From Verticillium longisporum (lineage: Eukaryota; Ascomycota; Sordariomycetes; Glomerellales; Plectosphaerellaceae): DNA of 64,000 nucleotides. The stretch's first letter is position 1. Every line of letters begins with the position of its first letter. This document shows, in pieces, positions 54,947 through 64,000 of the stretch. A program made the position numbers and the translations under genes. Location: the NCBI GenBank assembly GCA_019188255.1, contig JAETXT010000011.1:2976001-3040000 (forward strand). The letters run 5' to 3'. Under the pieces are notes generated by a model. That model searched no databases, was not told where the DNA came from, and saw only the letters and a list, made by a program, of their open reading frames with translations.

Positions 54947-57216
54947 ATGTCTGGCGCCGTGTAAGTCAAAGCTCCTCTACCCCTCCATCTGGCTCCTCTG
55001 CCTTTGCCTCTACCTCTGCCTCTGCCTCTGGTTCTGGTTCTGGCTCGGGTTCTGGTCTCTCTGCCTTTCTCCTCGTCCTTCGTCATGACGGAAACCCGAG
55101 CGATTACCCCACCACCCCGCCCCTCAACTCTTTTGTTGCTCGCCCAGGCCCTGGCACCTTCCACGATGACACGGCAGTCAATTCCCGCAATCTCGCGCCC
55201 ATGAAGCCGGCTCTCGTGTCATTGTCGAAAATGCCATTTTCTGCGGCAGCAATTCTGGAGGCACTGCGCTTGAGAGTGACGGCGCCCCGAGCCAGTCCAA
55301 GAAAAATCCCAAGCCAGATCACCTCCCCCCACTTACCTTGATGCCCCTCGCTCTGACGCCTCCATCGCCCCGACCCAGCGCTCGTCTCGTCAACATTGTT
55401 GGCGGCGTCGTCCCAGCTCTGCCTCCCTCCGTGCCGAAGTCCAGTACTGACAATGTGGCAAGCGCGGATCTCGGCCTTGTTGGCCTTGCTGTCATGTAAG
55501 TTTCTGAAGGCCCCCCCCCCCCCTCCTTTCGAGCTGTACCGTCTCTGCCGGAATCGCTCCCCTCCCCCTTTCCGCCCCGCCCGTGCTGATACCGTTGATC
55601 AGGGGACAGAACATCATTCTGAACATGGCCGACCATGGCTACACCATTGCGGCCTTCAACCGTACCGTTGCCAAGGTCGACCGCTTCCTCGCTAACGAGG
55701 CCAAGGGCAAGTCCATTGTTGGCGCCCACTCCATCGAGGAGTTCGTCTCCAAGCTCAAGACGCCCCGCCGTGTCATGCTCCTCGTCCAGGCCGGCAAGGC
55801 CGTCGATGACTACATCGAGACCCTCATTCCCCTCCTCGAGCGCGGCGACATCATCATTGATGGCGGCAACTCTCACTTCCCCGACTCCAACCGCCGCACC
55901 CAATACTGCGCCAGCAAGGGCCTGCGTTTCGTCGGCTCCGGTGTCTCCGGTGGCGAGGAGGGTGCCCGCTACGGCCCCTCCATGATGCCCGGTGGTAACG
56001 AGGAGGCCTGGCCCTTCATCAAGGACATCTTCCAGGACATCGCCGCCAAGAGCGACGGCGAGGCCTGCTGCGACTGGGTCGGTGACGAGGGTGCTGGCCA
56101 CTACGTCAAGATGGTCCACAACGGTATCGAGTACGGTGACATGCAGCTCATTTGCGAGGTAAGCTCACGTCCGCTCCCCATCTGCCTTCTGTGTCTCCTG
56201 TGCAGTGCCATTGGCGGGAAGTTGCAAACGGACGCTGACCTGGACCAACAAAATAGGCCTACGACATCATGAAGCGCGGCCTCGGCATGTCCTACAAGGA
56301 GATGGGCGACACCTTCGCCAAGTGGAACACTGGTGTCCTTGACTCCTTCCTCGTCGAGATTACCCGTGACATCCTCTACTTCAACGACGACGATGGCACT
56401 CCCCTTGCGGAGAAGATTCTTGACAAGGCCGGCCAGAAGGGTACCGGCAAGTGGACCGCCGTCAACGCTCTTGACCTCGGCATGCCCGTCACCCTGATCG
56501 CTGAGGCTGTCCTCGCCCGCTGCCTGTCCGCCATCAAGGACGAGCGCACCAAGGCCTCTGGTGTCCTTCACTTCGAGAGCCGCGTTCAGAAGTTCGAGGG
56601 CGACAAGCAGCAGTTCCTCGACGATCTCGAGCAGGCTCTGTACGCCTCCAAGATCATCTCGTACGCCCAGGGCTTCATGCTCATGCAGGAGGTGAGCTCC
56701 CCCCCCCCCTAACTCCCGGCGCACACAAGCCGATGCCCTGCAGAGATGTGTGACTTACTGACAAAAACAACGCAGGCCGCCAAGGAGTACGGCTGGAAGC
56801 TCAACAAGCCCTCGATCGCCCTCATGTGGCGCGGTGGTTGCATCATCCGCTCCGTCTTCCTCAAGGACATCACCTCTGCCTACCGCAAGAACCCCGACCT
56901 CCAGAACCTCCTGTTCGACGACTTCTTCAACAAGGCCATCCACACCGCCCAGCCCGGCTGGAGAGACGTCGTCGCCAAGTCGGCGCTCCTCGGCATCCCC
57001 ACCCCCGCCTTCTCTACCGCTCTGTCGTGGTTCGACGGCTACCGCACCAAGGACCTTCCCGCCAACCTTCTGCAGGCCCAGCGTGACTACTTCGGCGCCC
57101 ACACCTTCCGTGTCAAGCCCGAGCACGCCAACGAGAAGTACCCCGTCGACACGGATGTTCACGTCAACTGGACCGGCCGTGGCGGCAACGTTTCTGCGTC
57201 TACGTACCAGGCTTAA
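54947..57216 (+). CDS. 6-phosphogluconate dehydrogenase, decarboxylating
   Basis: Five exons: 54947-54960, 55463-55495, 55603-56158, 56257-56691 and 56776-57216, 492 residues. The first exon is only 14 bases (MSGA and part of Val), followed by a 502-base intron; the second is 33 bases. The NADP-binding start reads LGLVGLAVMGQNI. The family signatures are GGNSHFPD, VGSGVSGGEEGARYGPSMMPGG, HYVKMVHNGIEYGD (catalytic Lys) and GTGKWT. Known role: third step of the oxidative pentose phosphate pathway in the cytosol, making ribulose 5-phosphate, CO2 and NADPH. Length is typical and the frame is intact. A C13 run (55511-55523) lies in the second intron. Confidence 0.96.
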
Positions 57217-57759
57217 AAGGGGTGTGTGCGTTGTGGTAATGGGTCCGGACAGGATGGGGTGATCTTACGTACTTGCCAGCCAGATGCTGGATCATGAAAT
57301 GAAAGACAATTGTAACATGAACCTTGCTCAAAGTGTCATGACGTGAACAGGTCGTGATGCTGTGACGCTGATGTTGCCTGTAAATGAAGCCTATGTACTC
57401 CTTAAGGTACCACCTACAGGTACCTACGGAACTCCCGAACTAAACCCGATCCGGACGGGTGTGTTGCGTGTCTCCGCAGGTGGTCCGTGCGCAGCCTCGT
57501 CGCGAAAGAATTAGTGTTGGGGCGCGCCGTGGCCAGCGTCCAGCACGACGAGTAAGGACCAGGCTGAACAACCATCAACCACAGTGCCATTCGCCGCGCG
57601 ACATTCATCGTCTGCCCCCCCGTCATTGAATCGGCAGTCATCTACACTTCAGCGCTGCCCGGCCCGAGGACCCATTAGCATCCCGAAAAGGCCACGAGAC
57701 TCTTTCCTAGATTTTCACCGAGTTCGAATCGGCCGCGACGCGCCTTCCCTCGCCTGACC
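57217..57759. promoter_or_regulatory. Intergenic between 6PGDH and SSR4
   Basis: No gene is recognised. It carries a CCTAGGTA-family element (57401-57427, cttaaggtacc...aggtacctac). Confidence 0.5.
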
Positions 57760-60108
57760 ATGGCGCAGCAACAACCAATTCATGACCCTAGCGACGCGAT
57801 CGAGGACCAGCTCGTAGGCCATCACCGCGAATCCATTGATTCATCTCTATTACTCTCCAGGCATCGCGCTGACACGGCAGGCAGCTTCCGCACGTTCACC
57901 TCATCTCCGCGAACCAGTATCCCAACCAAGGCCGACTCGACCTTCAACACGTCACCAAATGGCTGCTAGGCGCCCCCCAGGTTGCCAAAGACAAGGCACC
58001 ATTCTTCTGGACCTATCTCGATCGCCCCAACGATGGCCAGGTTCTCCTCACGTGGCAACCGCTCAAGAGGCTAGGAACCAACTTTGCCAGCGACGGCATC
58101 ATCTGGGCGCCTGAGCAGTACCACCGCCAGGAAGTCGGCAACGGACTGGTACGCATCAATTGCCCATGTGACGTTGACTCTGCACTCGCTGACTTTGATA
58201 GAACCTTGAGATCTACTACAACAAGACGGGCTTCGCGCCCGGCGACCCAGCGGCCGTCCGCGCTCGCCGCAGGTTCCGACTTGTTCCCTCGCAACAGGTC
58301 AACATCAACGCGCCGCAGCCCGACATTAGCCTCTGGCTCGTACACTACGGCCAAGCCGACCCCAGGACCGTCTCCCGATCAACATGGTTCCCTTCACGCA
58401 AGATAGCCAGACCATGCTGAACCAGCGCAACTACCTCCAGAACTGTGGCCAGATCACGCGCAAGGACTTCATGCTGTCCGACCGCGGCAACTGGCCGCAG
58501 ATTGCGTGGCCGCGTAGTGGCGGCAACCGACAGCAGGTGTACGCGCCCATTCAGTCGAGGCGACTTCCCCAGCAGATGGCGTATCCCACTCACCAGCAGG
58601 TCATGCCCACCGGACGCCGGGGCGGCCGCCAGACGCAAGCTCAGGCGGCGGCCCAGGCGGCGGCTCAGTCTCAGGCGCCGCCTCCGCCTCCCGGCTCCCT
58701 GGCTGCCCTGCAGCTCGAGCTGGAAGACGAGGATCTCTATGGCGATGTGTTCGACACGCTGACGCCCCGGGACATTGCACTCTCTCGGTACCAGCAGAAC
58801 CACGAGTGGATGGAGGAGGTGTGGTCCTCTCCGTACTCGCTCATTCACATTACCCCTCCCGACCTGGGTCTCGGTCTGAAGGGCGAGCTCGCTCCTCTCA
58901 CCGACGGCATCTTCTCCTCTCAGGGCGGCGAGGCGCACCTGGAGAACCCCAAGAAGCCCTACGTCGGCAAGCTCGACAAGGGCCTCGCGGATGAGTTCAG
59001 GAAGCGGGCGCAGGAGCACATTGACACGACGAATGCCGAGATTGAGAAGATGAAGGCTGATCACGAGGCGGCCATCGCCAAGATGAAGGCCAACGCGACC
59101 ATCCTCAGCGCGGAGAAGGAACTCCGCCACTCGGTCGAGGAACGCGGATCCGAGTTCTGGCGTCTCGAGGGTCAGGTTACCGACTCGGACGAGGGCAGCA
59201 GCGCCTGGTCGCAGAAGCACAATAAGAAAATCGACGACATTGTGGCGCAGGTCGAGGCGCATCTCGGACGTCAAATCGCGGTCCTCCATGGCGTGAACCG
59301 GGTGCAGGCGGGCCGTTCCTTGGAACCCGTGCCTGAGCCTGTCAAGAAGGCGACGCCGGTGCCTGTGAAGGAGGCGACGTCAGTCGCGGTCCCCAACTTG
59401 GGCGCCGAGTCGAATGACATGTCACGCCGTCCTTCGCAGGCCGGATCGCAGCAGAGCGGGGCTAGCGGTGATGACGCTGATATCGACATGGGCGGTACGG
59501 CTGCGGGCCTTCTCGACGAGATGCATACGGGCTTATCGGCGACGTCCACGCCCCTCAACTTCCCCACGCCGTCAGGACTCAACTCAACTGTAGCGACGCC
59601 GGCCAACTTGGGCGCACCCTCTCCCGCGCCGGCTGCAGCGTCCGGTCCTGGGCCAGACGTCTCCATGGCCAACACGGATGCCAACAAGGATGCGGCGGCC
59701 AGCAGCGGACAGGACCAGGGCAGCGGCGATTGGGTCGTCGTGCCCAAGGGTGGTGTGTCTCCCGACACGAACGCGAACACGACGCCTGCCCCTGCCCCTG
59801 CCCCTGACGCCGCCGCGGCAACAGCAGCAGCAGCAGCAACGGCACCTACTGCCGTTGCCGCTCGGCAAGGCTCAGCCGTGGGAACACCGGCGCTCACTGA
59901 AGGCGACAACGACTTCAGCTCGCTCGGTGACCTCGACACAGCGGGTGAGGCGCTGGCCGGCTACGACGGCGGGCTGGACGGCGGAGCGGGTTCGCTTGGC
60001 GATGGGTTGGACCTGAACATGGAGATGGAAGATTCGGCATTCGGCGACGCGTTCCACGGGGCATCAAACACGAACACGCCGGGGGAGAACCAATCCGAGG
60101 GCGTGTAG
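57760..60108 (+). CDS. SSR4, SWI/SNF and RSC complex subunit (one frame break)
   Basis: Exons 57760-57813, 57885-58148 and 58202-60108, 741 residues when repaired. The N-terminal SSR4 domain has LPHVHLISANQYP, TKWLLGAPQVAKDKAPFFW, TYLDRPNDGQVLLTWQP, NKTGFAPGDPAAVRARRRFR and PDISLWLVHYGQADP. The frame breaks at the C4 run 58360-58363; one added C joins it to QDRLPINMVPFTQD and the rest. The middle has DVFDTLTPRDIALSRYQQNHEWMEEV. A coiled coil (EIEKMKADHEAAIAKMKANA) and a long Ala/Pro/Ser-rich, acidic tail follow. Known role: chromatin-remodelling subunit described in fission yeast. The first two introns (71 and 53 bases) were chosen because they give the conserved PHVHLIS start. Confidence 0.9.
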
Positions 60109-61869
60109 GACACTGCATTGGGTTGCTTTAACATGTGAGGCGACGCCCTTCTTTTCCCCCCTTTCTTGTTTTGCCAGCTTGCCTCCGTCGAACTCTACTC
60201 CCGGGTCCTCAAGCCCCCGTTCTCCACCGTATCCCGAGCAGGTTTGCTGACTGTGTTTGTTCTTCTCACTGTAGCCCTGACTACGACGGCGTTTAGGGGC
60301 ACTGCTATTGAGGCTCCGTATCTGGTTCCGGGTTGGGAGTGCCTGGCAGGGGTACACGGGGCACGGTTTCTTGGGCGCGAGGGTGGATGTCCAGGCGATG
60401 CACAGTAATGCAACGCGTGTGTGAGCTTTCATTAGAGATGGGAACAAGTGTACTTGTACAGACCATGGCGCTAGCTGTGCGAATTCAATAGCTCCAATGC
60501 TTTTTTTTTTCTCTTCCTTCGCGTGCCCGGCCGGGATGGGGTGGATAGAGGATGTCTCGGCATTCGCACATCTGCCCTCATCTGGTCATGTCCTAACCCC
60601 CTTGTCGGTGCACTTGCGTGTTCGTTGTCTGCTGTTTGTCTGGTTTGGGGGGTCAGCCAACCGAGTCAAGACTGAGTAAGACAAGAGGGTAGAGAAGCAA
60701 AGAAACTAGTTCCATTGAAGCGAAGCGAAAGCGGACGTCAGCCGCGTGACGACAGAGCGGGATGCTGGCCTCGGCGTGTCTGGTTCGTTCGGAGCCGGTT
60801 GTTTGATCGGCTGCAGGGGTCGGACGTTTCGAGACCGCCTCCTTGTTGCTGGGACGGCCTCTTTTGCGTTCTGGATTCTGGGGAGAGGGGGGGATGGCTA
60901 TTTGGGATGACGTGTGTCGTCTGAGGGTTGCGACTGTGCATTGATGCGATGGGATTGGATTTTTCTGGGCGATGTTTGGGTGAAGCCTTGGGATGACGAC
61001 TGATGTTCGTTCATCGCTGTTGTTGGTGATGATGGTCACGCGAGTCGCCTCAGAAATGGAGCCGACGGCGAAAGTCAATCTCAGGTCCCTAACGGTGTGG
61101 CTTGTGGGATGGTTACCTCGCCGTCAGACTAGTCTCAAAGGTTAATCATGCTTAAATGTCATAATCTTGACCTCCTTTCAACCTCACCACCTCAGCACCA
61201 TGTCTACCTTGGACCCCGAGACAGACAACCCGGAGCACGGCCGTCCCGCTCAGACACGCTTACCGCCCCCGTGCCATGTCCGCCCTACCGCAATGCAACG
61301 TCGGAGAGCCTGCCAACGCTGTTCACCCCCAACATCAGACGGCCTCTGTCGCGGATCATGTACGGGGGGCTCGCGAGACATCAGCTCCGCCAAGTCCCGC
61401 TCGGCCCATGGACTCCCCTCCCCATCTTTTGTTGCCGCCCTTTTTTGGTTTTTTCCTTCGTCAAGACGAGAGATCTCCGATACAGACATCCTTTCTTTCT
61501 CTCGTGCCTTTTCTTCGATCTTCATTTCCTCGAGTCAAGTTCGTCCTGTCTCAAATGTTTGTGTCATTCTCTTCTTGACTGCCGGCCAGCACCCCTCACC
61601 TTCTCTATCACTGTCTTTTATTTTCTTTCTTTCCCTGATTGCCATCTCTACGACTCGCTGCTTCTTCTTCTTCTCACACGCAACGCCCTAGCGGTGCTTG
61701 TCCTGTCTGTTTTTAATACCTGCCATATTGTTGGGAACTTTGGTTCTATACGGCCTACCTACGTACTTGACTGTTCGACGTTATCTCACGATCTTTACAC
61801 AACCTCCAAGACCCTCACAACAAGAGTAATTAACGACAACGTACCACAACAACGATCACGAGAACAACA
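60109..61869. other. Intergenic with a long pyrimidine-rich leader
   Basis: No gene is recognised. The stretch 61480-61860 is strongly CT-rich on the + strand and is probably promoter and 5' leader of the downstream wall protein. A CCTACCTACGTAC element lies near 61758. Confidence 0.5.
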
Positions 61870-63802
61870 ATGCAGCTCAAGGCGATCGTCCTGCTGTTGA
61901 GCGCCTCGGCCTCGCTCGCTGCGGCCCAGAGCTGCGATCCCGCCGTGCCCTCTGTCGCGCCTGAGGTGGCCCCTGGCGAGGGAGTTGGGGAGGTGCCCGG
62001 TCTGGCGCCCGAGCCGGCCGTGCCTGTCCAGGGGGGAAACGACGAGGAGGGTGTGCCCGCTGTCGAGGTCCCCGCGCCCGAGGTCCCAGCTGGTGAAGTT
62101 GCCGCTCCTGAGGTTCCCGTTGCCCCTGAGGCACCAGTTGAGCAGCCGGTGGCCGACCTCCCTGATGCCGACCAGGACGGGATTCCTGACGGTGTCGAGA
62201 CTGGTGGACAGGGTGCCGAGCTGCGGCCCCTGCCCGGCTTGCAGGAGACCGTTGGTGAGCTGAGACCGCTGCCCGGCACCGGTGGCGAGCAGATCGAGGA
62301 GGTTCAGCCGCCGGAAGGTGCTGAGCCAGTTCAGTCTGCTCTACCTGTTTCGTCTGCTCTGCCCGTCGAATCCTCTGCGCCAGCCGAGTCCTCTCTGCCG
62401 GCCGCGTCTTCGGCCCCCATCCCATCTGAGGCGCCGGTAGAATCCGCCCTGCCGCTCGAGTCTGCCGCCCCGGTCGAGGGAGTCAACCCCCTGCAGCCCA
62501 TTGCGCCGGCCGACCCTCTCCAGCCTTCCGAGTCGGCATCGAGCATCGTTGAATCGGCCATTCCCACCCTCGCGCCCCTGCTGCCGAGCAGCGCCGCGCC
62601 GTCGGTCGATCCCGCCTCGTCGATCCCACCCGTCAGCGAGTCGGCCGTTCCCAGCCTGCCCCTCGACATAACCGACCCTCCAGCGCCATCGGCGGCGTCC
62701 AGCGACCTCCTTCTTCCCACAGAGTCCAGCGAGCTTGTCGTCCCGAGTGTCTCTTCCGACCTGCTCGAGCCCTCGGCGCCGGTATCTCTCGTCGAATCCG
62801 CCATTCCGTCCCCGCCTCTGGCGGCGCCTCTCGTGCCATCCGTGCCCGCCGCTCCTCTGGTCCCCGTCGCACCCGTCGAGAGCCTGCCCGTGATCCCCAC
62901 GAACGCCACTCTCTCCCAGGTTCCCGTAAGTTGGCCCCCCCCCGCTTCTTGAGCATGACAACGGAAAAACTAAGAAAACCCCAACAGGTCCAAACGCCAG
63001 AGCCCATCCCAGCTCTGCCCGTCGGCGGCGCCCTCCCGAGCGCGCCCCCCTCCGCCGTCATCGGCAACGGCACCGCCCCCGTCGCCCCCCCGCTGCTCCC
63101 GTTCCCGGTGACGCGGAGGAGGTCCAGGGTCCGTCTGGCGGCGAGACGGGACTCGAGCCCCTGCCGGGCACGGACGACTCTGGCAGCGGTGAGCTCCAGG
63201 ACCGGCCTGCGGGTGACGAGGGGGCCGACGAGGAGCAGGACGGTGGCGAGGGCGATGAGGAAGGAGACGAGGACGATTCTGGTTCCGATTCGGACTCGGA
63301 CTCTGAGTCTGGTTCCGATTCGGATTCTTCCTCTGATGAGGAGGAATCTGGCGACGACGAGGAATCTGGTGATGAAGAGGACGAAGAGGAAGAAGAAGAA
63401 GAAGAGTCCTCAGGCGACGGAGAAGACAATGCAGACGAAGGAGATGGCGAAGAGGAGGAGTCGGGCAGCGGCGCCGGTAGCGGTTCCGGCTCCGGCGCCC
63501 AAACCTCGGCGCTCCTCGCGCCAACCGGCCTCGCTCCGAACCGAACGGCCACTCTTCCCGGCACGCTTCTGGTCGCGACGTCGTCTTTCGGCGCGGACCT
63601 CACGATGCAGACGTCGCTGCGCCTCGCGACCGGCGTGTCGGCCGAGGTGACGGCACCGTCGAACGGTGGGCTGGAGGCCGTGACGACGGGTGCGAGCGGC
63701 GGAACGCTCAATGCCGAGGATGATCAGGGAGCTGGCGTGCGCGTCGGCGTCACTGGCTTCGCTGGCATAGTTGTCATGGCGGCTGTTGTCTTTGTTCTTT
63801 AG
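61870..63802 (+). CDS. GPI-anchored Pro/Ser-rich acidic surface protein (one frame break)
   Basis: Exons 61870-62925 and 62988-63802, 623 residues when repaired. Signal peptide 1-19 (ASASLAAAQ). Residues 20-100 are Pro/Val/Glu repeats (APEVPAGEV, APEVPVAPE). Residues about 97-112 hold DADQDGIPDGVETG, a DxDxDGxxD calcium-binding-type loop. A long Ser/Ala/Pro stretch with SALPVESSAP-like repeats follows. After the intron the frame shifts; one C added to the C7 run at 63085-63091 joins VAPP to AAPVPGDAEE. The next section is extremely acidic (SDSDSDSESGSD, EEEEEEESSGD), then Ser/Gly and a hydrophobic tail GFAGIVVMAAVVFVL fitting a GPI signal. An extended wall or surface protein is inferred; no named family. 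Confidence 0.75.
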
Positions 63803-64000
63803 GGATCGCTTCCCTGACGTGGATCTGTGTCGGAGGGATTTTAAGGATGGAAGTGCCAAGTAATAGAGAGCCTTCGAGATGTTGAGGAAGATCTGGTGAC
63901 ATACAGATTTAGAGGAATGTATACACTGCCTCGAAGAAACAGTAAAAATGTATGAAAATATCAAATTCAAAACACGTAATATTCTATCTGTCGATGGTAT
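63803..64000. other. Trailer of the last gene
   Basis: AT-richer sequence after the stop codon, consistent with a 3' untranslated region. Nothing else seen. Confidence 0.5.

Noticed and set aside
55319..56119. A 266-codon minus frame over 6PGDH
   Set aside because: Antisense of conserved 6PGDH exons and an intron.
58345..59289. A 314-codon minus frame over SSR4
   Set aside because: Antisense shadow of the SSR4 coding sequence.
10654..63091. Programmed frameshifting or transcriptional slippage at C-runs
   Set aside because: Twelve sites in unrelated genes, five of them in one gene, share no stimulatory structure or fixed heptamer. Homopolymer error explains all of them more simply.

Overview
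The window is nuclear DNA of a filamentous ascomycete. Nearly every gene is split by short introns (about 49-110 bases, GT...AG, CTAAC/CTGAC-like branch sites), coding DNA is GC-rich, and the gene set (palF/RIM8, SSR4, a GH15 trehalase-like enzyme, DPP5-type protease, AA9 monooxygenase, GPI-anchored wall proteins) suits Sordariomycetes. I cannot fix the genus from the sequence. There are no bacterial or viral genes and no intact transposon.

Layout. 2.0-5.0 kb: a glycine/leucine-rich secreted protein and a 70-residue Ser/Arg protein. 7.0-12.1 kb: divergent molybdenum-cofactor sulfurase (-) and the replication-licensing ATPase CDC6 (+). 14.6-18.7 kb: the pH-signalling arrestin RIM8/palF and a CYSTM stress peptide. 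19.4-23.7 kb: divergent actin-binding protein ABP1 (-) and a CGFS glutaredoxin (+). 26.1-29.1 kb: a Zn2Cys6 regulator. 30.3-34.8 kb: an AA9 monooxygenase, an intron-containing tRNA, a secreted lysozyme-like protein (-) and EAF6 of NuA4. 35.3 kb: a lone acyl-CoA dehydrogenase exon. 37.2-41.3 kb: a repeat wall protein and a secreted S9 peptidase. 42.1-46 kb: a TFIID-type histone-fold protein and a GH15 enzyme (-). 47.5-52.8 kb: a coiled-coil protein with 21-base repeats, a triose-phosphate-translocator-family transporter and an RBM42-like RNA-binding protein (-). 54.9-60.1 kb: 6-phosphogluconate dehydrogenase and SSR4 of SWI/SNF-RSC. 61.9-63.8 kb: a GPI-anchored acidic protein.

The genes do not form a cluster. 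They are a mix of housekeeping functions (replication, chromatin, pentose phosphate, Fe-S, actin) and secreted or surface proteins. The most noteworthy signals are: a 3-base microexon needed for correct zinc-cluster spacing in the Zn2Cys6 regulator; three PacC-type hexamers within 48 bases upstream of RIM8, suggesting feedback in the pH pathway; a cluster of MBF-type ACGCG motifs upstream of CDC6; a CCTAGGTA-type palindromic motif family scattered only in non-coding DNA; and a recurring defect in which seven genes are each put back in frame by adding one base to a short homopolymer, mostly C/G. That last pattern looks like systematic sequence error rather than biology and affects how the gene models should be read.
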